DNA of 64,000 nt from Phycisphaerales bacterium (GCA_020853095.1 JADYZN010000050.1:32412-96411), one strand, 5' to 3'. Positions 52,080 to 62,500 are shown, counted from the first letter of the stretch. Numbers and translations: made by a program. Notes: generated by a model from the letters alone, not told the origin.

Positions 52080-55000
52080 ATGAGTCAATCCCCCAATTCT
52101 TCGGCCGCACAGTCATTGCGGGTGGCGATCGACGCCAACGCGGCGGCGTATCGTCGGGCGGTCCAGACCAGCGCGCCGGGCGATTGCTGGGATTTCGTGG
52201 TGTTGACGGCCGCCAACGAAAAACAGGCGCGGGGATATCGACAGGAGTTGGCGCTGCGGCACAAGGCGGTCGGGCCGGCCGGGGCGTTTTTTCCGCCGAT
52301 CCAGCGTTCGCTGGTGGTGGCCGACCCGCCGGGAAGAAGGGCCGGTTCGGGCGGGGCGACGTTCGCGGTGATGCGGGCGCTGGCGGATCAATTCGGGATC
52401 AAGCCGGCGGATTTTGAGCGGCTGCGGATCTTGTTGATCCATTCGGGTGGGGCCAGCCAGCGATTGCCGGCGTATTCGCCGGTGGGAAAGATTTTCGCGC
52501 CCCTGCCGCTGCTTCGGCCGGACGGGCAGATCGCGACGCTGTTCGATCATCTGTATCTCACGCTGGCCGGGCTGCCCGAACGACTGGGGCCGGGGATGCT
52601 GGTGCTGGCGGGCGACGTCTTTTTGCTGTTCGATCACCGGCACGTCACGGTTCCGCCGCCGGGGGTGACGGCGATTTCGATGCGCGTGGACGCCGAGATG
52701 GGCCGCGGCCATGGGGTGTTCGTCACCGATGAACGAGGCGGGATTCGCAAGACGTTGCAGAAAGTGACGCCACAGGTCATGCGGCGGGAAGGGGCCAGCG
52801 ATGAGCACGACCGCGTCCTGATCGACACGGGGCTGCTGTTTTTCGATGCCACGCGAACGAAAAAGCTGTCGGAACTGGCCGGCCCGCCGCGAGGTTTGCA
52901 CGAACGATTCAAAGTGCAGATCGACCTGTACGAGGATGTCACGGCGGCGCTGGCGGGCGGGACGGATCGGACGGAATTCGCCAGGGGGGCGCTTCGCAGG
53001 GAACTGTGGCGGACGTTTCACGGCATCCCGTTCAACGTGATGAAGGTGGAGGGGCAGTTTCTGCATCTGGGGACGACCCTCCAGTTTCGCGATGCGATGG
53101 TGGGGAAAAACCCATCGCCCGCGGCGGAACTGTTTCAACAGAACGTGCTGGCCCACAGCCAATGGAAGCTGCCGGCGGGAACCAGGGTCTATCAGAGCGC
53201 CCTGCTTTCAAATTCACCCTCCCGCCGAAATGGGGATCGGGGCGGGAATTTGGGAACCGGCTCGGTAGTGGAACATTCGCTTTTGGCGGCTCCGTCGCGG
53301 ATTGGATCAGGGAGCATTGTCAGCCAGGTGGTGGCTCTCAAACAACCGTTGAAACTGCCGGACAACCTGCTGCTGTTTCAGGCGCCGATCCGCGATGCCC
53401 GCGGGGTTGCGAGTTTCGTGCAGGTGTTGTGCGGCGTGGAGGATGATTTCAAGGGCCATCATGCCGAGGGGCGTTGCACGTATCTGAACCAGCCGATCGA
53501 CCCGTTCCTCCGGCGGTTGCGACTTCGGCCCGATCAGGTCTGGCCGGACGTTGCCCCCGATAAACGCACGCTGTGGACGGCCAGGCTCTTTCCCGCGACG
53601 GTGGATCGCGACTGCGCCCCGGCCGTGCTGATGCTTGCGGATGAATCGCCGGATCGAATCAAACTGGCCCGATGGAAAAAATCGCGGCGCTATTCGATGG
53701 CGATGCTGCTGGAGACCGCCGATCCGCAGGCGATGATCGCCCATCGCGAGATGGTGGCGGCATATTTGCAGGCGATTGGAATGATCGACGCCATCGAACG
53801 CCAGGAGGACCAGCCCCTGACCGAACGGCTGGGACATTTCGCCGCCGCCGAAGCCTACGCCGCGGCCGAAGCCGTGCTGACACGCTGGGCGGAACGATCC
53901 CCAACCTCTCCTACGCAAGCCATCGGCCAGGCCCGTGCGTACTGGTGCATCGCGCAGTTGCAGCAACGGTCGGACCATCCGGATGCGGCCGGGGCGAGAC
54001 AACGAATCGAACACAACATGGCCGGCGCATTTGCGAAAATCGCGACGGCGTCGGAAAGCATCTCCACGCTGGACAAGTCGACCAAACCGGCCCATCGCAC
54101 CGCTTTGATGGGCGAGAGGCTGCGTGCCGGCCGGCGGATCATCGCCACGGCCCCCGTCCGGTTGGATTTGACCGGCGGATGGACCGATACGCCCCCCTAC
54201 TGTTTTGAACGGGGCGGACAGGTGGTGAACCTGGCGATTGACCTGGATGGCCGGCCGCCCGTTCGGGCGATGGTCTCCACGATCGCCGAACGCCGGATCA
54301 CGCTCGAATCGCTGGACCTGGCCCGGCAGATCGATCTGGAGGATTTTGATCCTTCCGCGCCGGTGGATGTGCGCGACCCCTTCGCGCTGCACAAGGTGGC
54401 GCTGGGGCTGGCCGGGCTGTTGCCGGATGATGGAAACATGCGGCGGCATCTTCAACGGCTGGGCGTCGGGCTGCACCTGACCACCGAATGCCGCGTGCCC
54501 AAAGGATCGGGCCTTGGAACCAGTTCGATCCTGGCCGCGACGCTGCTGGGGGCGATTCATGCGGCCTGCCGGCGGACGGTTTCATCCGATCGGCTCATCG
54601 AACAGACGCTGGTGCTGGAACAACGCCTCAGCACCGGCGGCGGCTGGCAGGACCAGGTGGGCGGCATCGTCGGCGGGGCCATTTACACGCAATCCTCGGC
54701 CGGCGTGCCGCAACAACCCCTTGTCGAGCCATTGCGATTGAGCGATGGACAGTACGAGGCGCTGGCCGATCGGCTGGTGGTCTATTATTCCGGCCAGCAA
54801 CGTCTGGCGCGGGATATCCTGCGCCGGGTCATGGGCCGGTGGCTGGCCCGCGAGCCGTCGGTTCTGCTGCTCATGGATGAACTGAAAAATTCCACCCGAC
54901 TGATGCGACAGGCCCTGTTGTCCGGCCGCTGGACATCGGTCGCGCGGGAAATCGACCGTTACTGGCGGATCAAAAAAGAACTGTACCCCGGCAGCACAAC

Positions 55001-55229
55001 CCCGGCGGTGGATGTGCTGTTCCTGGAATTGCGCCACCTATACCTCGCGGCCGGGCTGTCCGGCGCCGGCGGCGGCGGATTCGCCTATTTCTTCTGCCGC
55101 GACGCCCGCCAGGCCCAGCAACTCAAATCCGCGCTGCGCGAACGATCCAGCCAGCCAGGGTCGATGGGCACGGTGTTTGACACACGGATCAACCGCCAGG
55201 GGTTGCGGATCGAACGGAAAACTTTTTGA
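52080..55229 (+). CDS. fkp: Bifunctional L-fucokinase/L-fucose-1-phosphate guanylyltransferase (FKP)
   Basis: A 1049-residue protein. The N-terminal ~450 residues form the GDP-fucose pyrophosphorylase (LLIHSGGASQRLPAYSPVGKIFAPLPL, LVLAGDVFLLFD, GVFVTDERG), with a small beta-helix after it. The C-terminal ~360 residues are a GHMP kinase: IATAPVRLDLTGGWTDTPPYCFERGGQVVNLAI and the ATP loop VPKGSGLGTSSILAATLLGAI, then GGWQDQVGGIVGG and GLSGAGGGGFAYFF. It turns L-fucose into GDP-L-fucose by salvage, feeding glycan synthesis. The ATG at 52080 is used; a TTG four codons earlier is in frame. Confidence 0.93.
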   Translation: MSQSPNSSAAQSLRVAIDANAAAYRRAVQTSAPGDCWDFVVLTAANEKQARGYRQELALRHKAVGPAGAFFPPIQRSLVVADPPGRRAGSGGATFAVMRALADQFGIKPADFERLRILLIHSGGASQRLPAYSPVGKIFAPLPLLRPDGQIATLFDHLYLTLAGLPERLGPGMLVLAGDVFLLFDHRHVTVPPPGVTAISMRVDAEMGRGHGVFVTDERGGIRKTLQKVTPQVMRREGASDEHDRVLIDTGLLFFDATRTKKLSELAGPPRGLHERFKVQIDLYEDVTAALAGGTDRTEFARGALRRELWRTFHGIPFNVMKVEGQFLHLGTTLQFRDAMVGKNPSPAAELFQQNVLAHSQWKLPAGTRVYQSALLSNSPSRRNGDRGGNLGTGSVVEHSLLAAPSRIGSGSIVSQVVALKQPLKLPDNLLLFQAPIRDARGVASFVQVLCGVEDDFKGHHAEGRCTYLNQPIDPFLRRLRLRPDQVWPDVAPDKRTLWTARLFPATVDRDCAPAVLMLADESPDRIKLARWKKSRRYSMAMLLETADPQAMIAHREMVAAYLQAIGMIDAIERQEDQPLTERLGHFAAAEAYAAAEAVLTRWAERSPTSPTQAIGQARAYWCIAQLQQRSDHPDAAGARQRIEHNMAGAFAKIATASESISTLDKSTKPAHRTALMGERLRAGRRIIATAPVRLDLTGGWTDTPPYCFERGGQVVNLAIDLDGRPPVRAMVSTIAERRITLESLDLARQIDLEDFDPSAPVDVRDPFALHKVALGLAGLLPDDGNMRRHLQRLGVGLHLTTECRVPKGSGLGTSSILAATLLGAIHAACRRTVSSDRLIEQTLVLEQRLSTGGGWQDQVGGIVGGAIYTQSSAGVPQQPLVEPLRLSDGQYEALADRLVVYYSGQQRLARDILRRVMGRWLAREPSVLLLMDELKNSTRLMRQALLSGRWTSVAREIDRYWRIKKELYPGSTTPAVDVLFLELRHLYLAAGLSGAGGGGFAYFFCRDARQAQQLKSALRERSSQPGSMGTVFDTRINRQGLRIERKTF

Positions 55230-55240
55230 TTGGAGCGACA

Positions 55241-55360
55241 ATGCGAATCGTGATTCTATTGGCTCTGCTGGCGATGGTTTGCGTCTCCTGCGAAAAAGAC
55301 ATTCACGAGGCGTCGATCAACCCGGCATCGACGCCCATCCAGCATCCGGTCGGCGGGTGA
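55241..55360 (+). CDS. Very small lipoprotein (39 residues)
   Basis: A 39-codon gene: MRIVILLALLAMVCVSC|EKDIHEASIN..., a complete lipoprotein signal with Cys 17 as the lipidated residue and a mature part of only 23 residues. GGAG lies 5 bases before the ATG, and the start is 11 bp after the fkp stop, so it is probably co-transcribed. Similar tiny lipoproteins occur widely and may serve as membrane anchors or entericidin-like peptides. Function unknown. Confidence 0.65.
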   Translation: MRIVILLALLAMVCVSCEKDIHEASINPASTPIQHPVGG

Positions 55361-55367
55361 ATGCGGT

Positions 55368-56237
55368 TCATTCCGCATTCCGTTCGCGCAATTTCTGTTG
55401 CATGAGCTGTTCGCGGCGGGTGGCGGCGTCATCCAGCCATCGGCGAAGGGGTTCTGCCTGGTCATCCCGCAGCATCTTCAACACCTCATCAAGCTGGGAT
55501 TTGAGCCGGCCAACCGATTCGGCCAGGTGGTCGCGGTTGTCCAGCAGGATGTCGCGCCACAGCCCGCCGTCGCCGCCGGCGATGCGGGTGGTGTCCAGAA
55601 AACCTTTGCCGGACAAACCCAACGCCTCCGGCGACTGCATGGCGACCAGCGCCGCGGCCAGCAAATGCGGCAGGTGGCTGATGTCGGCCAGCAGGCGGTC
55701 GTGATCATCGGGCGACAGGCGGGTGGTCCTCATGCCGATCCGCCGCCAGAGTTGTTCCACCGCTTCCAGGGCGACAAGATCGGTCCGGCTCGTGGGGGTG
55801 ATGATGCACAGTTTTTGATCAAACAGATCGGTGCGGGCGAATTCAACCCCCCGCTTTTCGCTGCCGGCGATCGGGTGGCTGGCGACAAAATGAACGCCGG
55901 CCGGCAGGTGCTGTTCGGCCAATTTCACCACCGACCGCTTGGTGCTGCCGACATCGGTGACAATCGCCCCTTTACCCAATGCCGATCCAATCTTCAGCAA
56001 GATTTCGCTAAACACCCCCACCGGCGTGCATAAAATGACCAACTGGGCATCCCGGACCGCCTCGACCAGATCGCTGGTCCCATGATCCACCGCGCCCACC
56101 TCCACCGCACGCTGGACGGTGGATGGGTTATGACCGTAACCCGTTATGTGATACTCACTTGAGATGGATTTAAGCGCCAGCCCGATGGAGCCGCCCAACA
56201 GACCTGTACCCAAAATGCTGATGCGCTGTATGCTCAT
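55368..56237 (-). CDS. tyrA: Prephenate dehydrogenase (TyrA family)
   Basis: A 289-residue enzyme. ISILGTGLLGGSIGLAL binds NAD(P); VTDVGSTKRSVV, VASHPIAGSEKRGVEFARTDLF and DHDRLLADISHLPHLLAAAL contain the catalytic His and substrate Arg residues of prephenate/arogenate dehydrogenases. It oxidises prephenate in tyrosine synthesis. No ACT domain follows, so feedback control by tyrosine at such a domain is not expected. It converges on the small lipoprotein gene, 7 bp apart. Confidence 0.93.
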   Translation of the reverse strand: MSIQRISILGTGLLGGSIGLALKSISSEYHITGYGHNPSTVQRAVEVGAVDHGTSDLVEAVRDAQLVILCTPVGVFSEILLKIGSALGKGAIVTDVGSTKRSVVKLAEQHLPAGVHFVASHPIAGSEKRGVEFARTDLFDQKLCIITPTSRTDLVALEAVEQLWRRIGMRTTRLSPDDHDRLLADISHLPHLLAAALVAMQSPEALGLSGKGFLDTTRIAGGDGGLWRDILLDNRDHLAESVGRLKSQLDEVLKMLRDDQAEPLRRWLDDAATRREQLMQQKLRERNAE

Positions 56238-56428
56238 GGTCCGATAATATGATTGATGGCCCGGCCAATACGAGTCGAACGCCGGGGACATCTTGGCGTC
56301 AGTCGATGGGAACTGTCAAATAACTTGATGTTGTCCGGCGGTTGCATAAGCTTATTGAACCTGACAACGATCATTATTTGAATCAGCAATCAAGGCGGCC
56401 GGCGATTTTCGGCCGGACGATACCAACC

Positions 56429-57487
56429 ATGGCAGAAACACTCGCACCCAAGGAACGGCCGGAAGCAACGGTCGCCCTTCCCCCGCGTCCCGCAACCCCG
56501 GCCCGGCATGTTCTGGAGTTTGAGAAGCCGCTGGCCAAGCTCGAACAGCAGATTCAGGAATTGGAGGCCCTGCAGGCCCAAAAGCAGGTGGATTATTCGC
56601 GCGAATTGCGACAGTTGCGCACCAATTACACCTCGCTGCTTCGCAAAACCTATAACAATCTCAGCGCGTGGGAAACGGTTCAGGTGGCCCGGCATCCGCA
56701 ACGGCCGCTGTTTAAGGATTACGTCGAAATGATCTGCCGCGATTTCCGTGAATTGCACGGCGACCGGCATTTTGGCGACGACCCGGCCATCAAATGCGGC
56801 CTGGCCCGGCTGGGCGGCCACAAGGTCATGCTCATCGGCCACCACAAGGGGCGGGACACCAAGGAAAAAATCCAGTGCTATTTTGGCTGTGCCCATCCCG
56901 AAGGGTATCGCAAAGCCTTGCGCTGCCTGAAGTTGGCGGAAAAGTTCAACCTGCCGGTGGTCTGCCTGATCGACACCCAGGGGGCCTATCCGGGAATTGG
57001 CGCTGAAGAACGTGGCCAGGCCGAATCCATCGCCCGCAACATGCTGGAGATGTCGCGTCTGCGGACGCCGATCCTGTCGATCGTCACCGGCGAAGGTGGA
57101 TCGGGCGGGGCGCTGGGCATCGGCGTGGCGGACCGCGTGGCGATGCTGGAATTTGCCTGGTATTCGGTCATCTCGCCCGAGGCGTGCAGCGCGATTCTGT
57201 TCAAAGGAAGCGAAGGGGCAGAACAACTGGCCGAATCCTTGAAGCTGACCAGCGGCCACCTGCGGGAACTGGGCGTGATCGACGCGGTCATCCCCGAACC
57301 ACTCGGCGGGGCACACCGCGACACGCACGGGGCGGCCCATCAACTGGAACAATACATCGCCAAGACGCTGCGCGACCTGAAACGATGCAAGTTGGACAAC
57401 CTGCTGGAACGCCGCTACGAAAAATTCCGCAACCTCGGCGTGGTCGTCGAAGAATCCCGCCGTCATTCCACCAAGGCGGCCGGTTAA
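56429..57487 (+). CDS. accA: Acetyl-CoA carboxylase carboxyltransferase subunit alpha
   Basis: A 352-residue subunit of the carboxyltransferase that makes malonyl-CoA. LEFEKPLAKLEQQIQELEAL, AWETVQVARHPQRP, FRELHGDRHFGDDPAIKCGLARL, GRDTKEKIQCYFGCAHPEGYRKALR, CLIDTQGAYPGIGAEERGQAESIA and IVTGEGGSGGALGIGVADRVAMLE are all typical. About 25 extra residues precede the family start. Its last 35 bp (57458-57492) recur, with 4 changes, at 59771-59805 beyond the GmrSD gene. accD is not in view. Confidence 0.96.
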   Translation: MAETLAPKERPEATVALPPRPATPARHVLEFEKPLAKLEQQIQELEALQAQKQVDYSRELRQLRTNYTSLLRKTYNNLSAWETVQVARHPQRPLFKDYVEMICRDFRELHGDRHFGDDPAIKCGLARLGGHKVMLIGHHKGRDTKEKIQCYFGCAHPEGYRKALRCLKLAEKFNLPVVCLIDTQGAYPGIGAEERGQAESIARNMLEMSRLRTPILSIVTGEGGSGGALGIGVADRVAMLEFAWYSVISPEACSAILFKGSEGAEQLAESLKLTSGHLRELGVIDAVIPEPLGGAHRDTHGAAHQLEQYIAKTLRDLKRCKLDNLLERRYEKFRNLGVVVEESRRHSTKAAG

Positions 57488-57492
57488 TGCTC
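57458..57492 (+). repeat. accA 3'-end direct repeat, left copy (attachment-site-like)
   Basis: Spans the last codons and stop of accA, starting CGCCGTCATT and ending GGTTAATGCTC. The right copy at 59771-59805 differs at 4 of 35 positions. In-frame translation gives RRHSTKAAG-stop here and RRHFVKAAG-stop there. Confidence 0.8.
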
Positions 57493-57738
57493 CTCCCCCT
57501 TCTCCCGGAGGGAAAGGACCGAGGAGAGAACATGGGGCCGCCAATCAACCCGCTGACGAATCGCTCCTCCATCAACCCACCCACCATGGACAACCACTCA
57601 CCGCCCATGGAAGGCGGCGCGCCTCCGCCGCCGACTTCTTCTTCCGTGAATTCATATCGCTATCCACGTCCCCGTATTATTTCCAGCCGTCGCCGCGCCA
57701 CGCGGGCCAGCGGAAACCAGGATAAAGGATGACAGCGC

Positions 57739-59625
57739 ATGAAAGCTAATGCAGTGCCGTTGTTGGCTCTATTTGAGAGAAAGATGCGCCTCGAAGTACC
57801 GCTTTTCCAGCGAAAGTACGTCTGGAGCCGCGAGGCACAATGGGAGCCACTGTGGGAGGACATCGAGCGCAAGTTCGTTGAGTATCTGGAAGGGCGCAAA
57901 GACGGGCCGGTGCATTTTCTGGGCGCGATGGTACTCGACCAGAAACTGACTCCCTCCACCCACGTTGAGAAACGACAGGTGATCGACGGGCAGCAGCGGC
58001 TGACGACTCTCCAGATTTTTCTATCCGCGTTCCGCGACTTCTGCCGGGAACGGTCATGCGAAGAATTGGCCAAGGAGTTCGACGGCTACGTCCTGAACAC
58101 AGGGATGATGGCGAACCCCGAAGTGGACAAGTTCAAGGTGTGGCCGACGCAACTTGACCGGGCGCAGTTTCAAGATGTCGTTACGCTTGGGTCGCGTGCA
58201 GCGATAGAGAAGGCACACCCCTTGCACAAACGGCCATACGCCAGGAAATACGATCCGCGGCCGCAGATGGTAGAGGCATACCTGTTCTTTTACGATCAGA
58301 TTCGGGAGTTCTTCGAGGGCACGCCGGAGGAACCGCCGATAGCAGCGGACCAGCCCCTCGCGGCACGAATCGAGGAGGCGTTTCAGGCGCTAAAGAACGC
58401 GCTTCAGGTGGTCGCCATCGACCTGGAAAAAGACGACGATGCCCAGGTGATCTTCGAGACCCTTAACGCACGCGGCGAGCCACTCCTGTCCGCCGATTTG
58501 CTGAGGAACTACATTTTCCTCCGGGCTGGCAGGCTCGGCGAGTCGCAAGAGCAGCTCTACGAGAAGTACTGGCGCAGGTTCGACGACGAGTTCTGGCGAG
58601 CCGAGGTGCGACAGGGGCGGCTAATCAGGCCGAGAAGCGACCTGTTCATGCAGCATTATCTCGCAAGTCGCCAGATGGTGGACATCCCCATCAAGCACCT
58701 GTTCGTCGAGTACCGATTTTGGATTGAGAAGAATCACCCGTACAACACGGTGGCCGATGAGTTGACCGCGTTGGCGAAACACGGCGACAACTTCCGCCGG
58801 ATCATCGAGCCAAAGAAGGGTGATTCTGTTTTTGGCCTGGCGACGTTCATGGAGCGGTTTGACATCCGCACAGCCTACCCTTTGCTCCTGTTCCTGCTGG
58901 AAGCGAACCTGACAGAACAGGATTGGGAGGATATCTCTACCACGATGGAGTCCTACCTGCTGCGGCGGGCGTTTCTAGACTGGTCTACGAAGGCATACAA
59001 CCGGATTTTCCTCAACCTCCTCAAGACGCTCCAGAAGGCTGGCTGCACACCGGCGAACCTCAAGACTGCGCTTTCGGAACTGGAGGGCGAATCATCCGCG
59101 TGGCCCACGGATGATGTGTTCTTTACCGCGTGGGATACGACTCACGCCTACCACAATCTGAACAACGCCAAGATTGTCCACATCCTGCGTCGGCTGAGCG
59201 ACAGCTACCTGACAAACAAGAACGAGCAGATCACCATCGACTGTCCGCTCACGGTCGAGCACCTCCTACCCCAAGGCTGGCGTGACAACTGGCCACTCGC
59301 AAACGGCGAGCAAGGAATGAGCCGAAAAGAAATGGTTGTCGCACCGGCCGATGACCCCAGGGCGAATGCCAGCAAGAACCGGGATGCGGCGATGCAGACC
59401 ATCGGAAACCTGACGATACTGACGCAGGGGCTTAACTCGTCGGTCTCCAATGGGCCGTGGTCTACCAAGAAGCCGGAACTGCTAAAATCATCGCTGCTGC
59501 CAATTAACCAGCAACTTCATGGATACGAGACTTGGGACGAGGACGCCATTCTGAAACGGAGAAGAGAACTGTTCAAGCGTGCGACGAAGATCTGGCCACC
59601 CCCCCGCCCCGAAAAGAAAACGTAG
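57739..59625 (+). CDS. GmrSD-like type IV restriction protein (DUF262 + DUF1524)
   Basis: A 628-residue protein. The N-terminal DUF262 domain shows VPLFQRKYVWSREAQWEPLWEDI, HFLGAMVLDQ, QVIDGQQRLTTLQIFLSAF and QVIFETLNARGEPLLSADLLRN, the ParB-like nucleotide-using region of GmrS (DGQQR is its core). The C-terminal DUF1524 has VEHLLPQGW and MQTIGNLTILTQGLNSSVSN, the His-Me-type nuclease of GmrD. In phage T4 defence GmrSD cuts glucosylated DNA. Here both parts are one chain. The gene stands alone between two copies of the accA tail and uses more AGG/AGA codons than its neighbours by eye. Confidence 0.9.
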   Translation: MKANAVPLLALFERKMRLEVPLFQRKYVWSREAQWEPLWEDIERKFVEYLEGRKDGPVHFLGAMVLDQKLTPSTHVEKRQVIDGQQRLTTLQIFLSAFRDFCRERSCEELAKEFDGYVLNTGMMANPEVDKFKVWPTQLDRAQFQDVVTLGSRAAIEKAHPLHKRPYARKYDPRPQMVEAYLFFYDQIREFFEGTPEEPPIAADQPLAARIEEAFQALKNALQVVAIDLEKDDDAQVIFETLNARGEPLLSADLLRNYIFLRAGRLGESQEQLYEKYWRRFDDEFWRAEVRQGRLIRPRSDLFMQHYLASRQMVDIPIKHLFVEYRFWIEKNHPYNTVADELTALAKHGDNFRRIIEPKKGDSVFGLATFMERFDIRTAYPLLLFLLEANLTEQDWEDISTTMESYLLRRAFLDWSTKAYNRIFLNLLKTLQKAGCTPANLKTALSELEGESSAWPTDDVFFTAWDTTHAYHNLNNAKIVHILRRLSDSYLTNKNEQITIDCPLTVEHLLPQGWRDNWPLANGEQGMSRKEMVVAPADDPRANASKNRDAAMQTIGNLTILTQGLNSSVSNGPWSTKKPELLKSSLLPINQQLHGYETWDEDAILKRRRELFKRATKIWPPPRPEKKT

Positions 59626-59770
59626 GTGTCGCCGATGGTGGGGTGGAAAAACGATACGGGGAAATGTGATACGGGACGCGGATAGTTTTACGAATTCACG
59701 ACGCTGGATGGCATTGGAGCGTACCCTTTCCGCGACGATATGAATGGTGGAGAATGCGGCGGCGGAAGCT

Positions 59771-59805
59771 CGCCGTCATTTCGTCAAGGCGGCGGGTTAA
59801 TGCTC
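59771..59805 (+). repeat. accA 3'-end direct repeat, right copy
   Basis: 31 of 35 positions match the accA end at 57458-57492. The accA reading frame is kept: upstream codons read A-E-A-R-R-H-F-V-K-A-A-G-stop against E-E-S-R-R-H-S-T-K-A-A-G-stop in accA. It is followed by a CTTTTTCC/CTCCC-rich repeat as in the left copy. Confidence 0.8.
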
Positions 59806-59811
59806 TTTTTC

Positions 59812-59896
59812 CTTTTCTCCCTCTCCCACCGGGAGAGGGGACCCGCAGCGTATGTCACGTTGGAGCTAACCTCTTTGGGAGGGAGAGGGGATAAAG
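59812..59896. repeat. CCCTCTCCC/GGGAGAGGGG palindromic repeat
   Basis: CTCCCTCTCCC and CGGGAGAGGGG (about 59818-59840) form one hairpin, and GGGAGGGAGAGGGG at 59877-59891 could pair with the same pyrimidine run. The composition matches the repeats between murC and murB and the shorter one after accA at 57492-57525. Confidence 0.5.
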
Positions 59897-59897
59897 G

Positions 59898-60473
59898 TTA
59901 AAACGCCTTCAACAGCACCTTCACCACCCTCGTCAGGCCGGATTTGGCGTTGCCGATGAATTGCTGAAAGATTTTGTTGGTCACTTCCACGAATTCCTCC
60001 ATGCCCATCAGGCGCTGGCGGGTTAATTGAACGTCCAGTTGGTTGGCCGCCTGTTTGCCGAGGGATTTTTCATCGATCATCCGCTGGCATTGTTTGATCG
60101 TCTCCAGGACCGGGTCCATCTCGCGGCGTTTGCGTTCGGCGGCGATGATGGAAAACATCTCCCAGACATCCGAGAGGCTTTCAAAAAATTCCTTGCGATC
60201 GCCCCGCTTGTGCATCCGGCGGATGATGCCCCAGTCGCACAGCGCCCGCAGGCTCATGCTGGCGTTGCCGCGGCTGATGTGCAGGCGTTCCATCACGTCG
60301 TCCGTGCACAGCGGCTGGGCGACGATGTAGAGCAGGGCGTGAATCTCCGCCATGGTGCGGTTGATCCCCCAGGTCTGGCCCATCTCCCCCCATCGGCCGA
60401 TGAACAAATCCTGCGCGGTGCGAAGCCGCTGGGCCGGGTCCACCGCGGTCGCGGCGGTTGTCATGCGCGACAT
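59898..60473 (-). CDS. GbsR/MarR-family winged-helix regulator
   Basis: A protein of about 191 residues. GEMGQTWGINRTMAEIHALLYIVAQPLCTDDVMERLHISRGNASMSLRALCDWGIIRRMHKRGDRKEFFES is a GbsR-type winged helix: the recognition helix lies in SRGNASMSLRAL and the wing in KRGDRKEFF. The C-terminal half is a long helical dimerisation region. GbsR proteins control osmoprotectant or exopolysaccharide genes in several bacteria. The start at 60473 has AAAGGAT about 9 bases upstream; that ribosome site lies inside a perfect palindrome (60482-60507), which suggests autoregulation. Confidence 0.85.
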   Translation of the reverse strand: MSRMTTAATAVDPAQRLRTAQDLFIGRWGEMGQTWGINRTMAEIHALLYIVAQPLCTDDVMERLHISRGNASMSLRALCDWGIIRRMHKRGDRKEFFESLSDVWEMFSIIAAERKRREMDPVLETIKQCQRMIDEKSLGKQAANQLDVQLTRQRLMGMEEFVEVTNKIFQQFIGNAKSGLTRVVKVLLKAF

Positions 60474-60481
60474 AACCAACC

Positions 60482-60507
60482 ATCCTTTCAGTAGTTACTG
60501 AAAGGAT
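60482..60507. promoter_or_regulatory. Perfect palindrome overlapping the GbsR-like gene's ribosome site
   Basis: ATCCTTTCAGTA (60482-60493), a 2-bp centre, and its exact inverse TACTGAAAGGAT (60496-60507). On the minus strand the right-hand copy of AAAGGAT is the ribosome site of the regulator. Protein binding, or folding of the message, would block translation or transcription. Confidence 0.7.
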
Positions 60508-60531
60508 ACAATTTCCCGCATAACCGTCAAC

Positions 60532-61530
<999 letters not shown>

Positions 61531-61534
61531 ATTC

Positions 61535-62476
61535 TTATTTCGGTTGGATTGCCTCTAAATAATACCTGACGATCTGTTCCAATCCCTCTTTTCGTGAAAC
61601 CACCGGGGACCAGCCGAGAATCTGGCGGGCACGGGAGAGATCGGGCTTGCGCAGCCGCGGGTCGTAGGCCGGGCTGGGCTTGAAATCGATCCGGCTGCGC
61701 GTGCCGGGGACCAGCGACAGGATGTCGCGGGCCAGTTGCACGATCGTCACGTCCTCGGGGTTGCCCAGGTTGATCGGTTCATGGAAATCGGCCTCCATGA
61801 CCGCCTTGATGCCGCGCACCAGGTCGCTGACAAAGCAAAGACTGCGGGTTTGCGTGCCATCGCCAAAGACGGTGATCGGCTCGTGATGGACCGCCTGGCG
61901 GATGAAATTGGTGATCACCCGCCCATCGTGCAACCCCATGCGCGGGCCGTAGGTGTTGAAGATGCGGATGATCCGCGTGTCGGCCTGTCGTTCGCGGTGA
62001 TAGGCCATGGTGCACGCCTCGCTGAAGCGTTTGGCCTCCTCGTACATGCTGCGCAGGCCGATCGGGTTGACGTTGCCCCAGTATTCCTCCCGCTGGGGAT
62101 GGACGGCCGGATCGCCGTAGATTTCGCTGGTGCTGGCGACCAGAAACCGGGCGTTTTTCTCCAACGCCAAGTCCAGCAGATTCCACGTCCCCTGGCTGTT
62201 CACCTTCATGGTGGCGATGCGCATCTTGTCATACGCCACGGGGGAGGCCGGAGAGGCCAGGTGGAAAATCTGGTCGATGGAACCGTCGATTTTCAGCGGC
62301 TCGGTGACATCGTGATGGATCAGTTCAAAGCGTGGATTATGTCGCAGGTGGGCGACGTTCTCCGTCCGGCCGGTGACGAAATTGTCCACCCCCACCACCC
62401 GCGCGCCGTCAGCCAGAAGCAGATCGCTCAAATGCGACCCGATGAAACCCGCCGCTCCTGAGATCAACACACGCAT
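61535..62476 (-). CDS. UDP-glucuronate decarboxylase-like SDR, second paralogue
   Basis: A 313-residue extended SDR closely related to the next gene: [48 protein letters not shown] and [26 protein letters not shown]. The Tyr-x-x-x-Lys pair and Uxs-type segments are kept, but sequences elsewhere differ by roughly half. It could be a second decarboxylase or a related 4-epimerase. It lies 4 bp upstream of uxs and 25 bp after the glycosyltransferase gene. Confidence 0.88.
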   Translation of the reverse strand: MRVLISGAAGFIGSHLSDLLLADGARVVGVDNFVTGRTENVAHLRHNPRFELIHHDVTEPLKIDGSIDQIFHLASPASPVAYDKMRIATMKVNSQGTWNLLDLALEKNARFLVASTSEIYGDPAVHPQREEYWGNVNPIGLRSMYEEAKRFSEACTMAYHRERQADTRIIRIFNTYGPRMGLHDGRVITNFIRQAVHHEPITVFGDGTQTRSLCFVSDLVRGIKAVMEADFHEPINLGNPEDVTIVQLARDILSLVPGTRSRIDFKPSPAYDPRLRKPDLSRARQILGWSPVVSRKEGLEQIVRYYLEAIQPK

Positions 62477-62500
62477 AACGGACTCCCACTCCCGCCGAGG

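Noticed and set aside
53307..54560. Antisense open frame of 417 codons over fkp
   Set aside because: Shadow; composition is Arg/Gly/Gln-rich and the sense frame has all kinase motifs.
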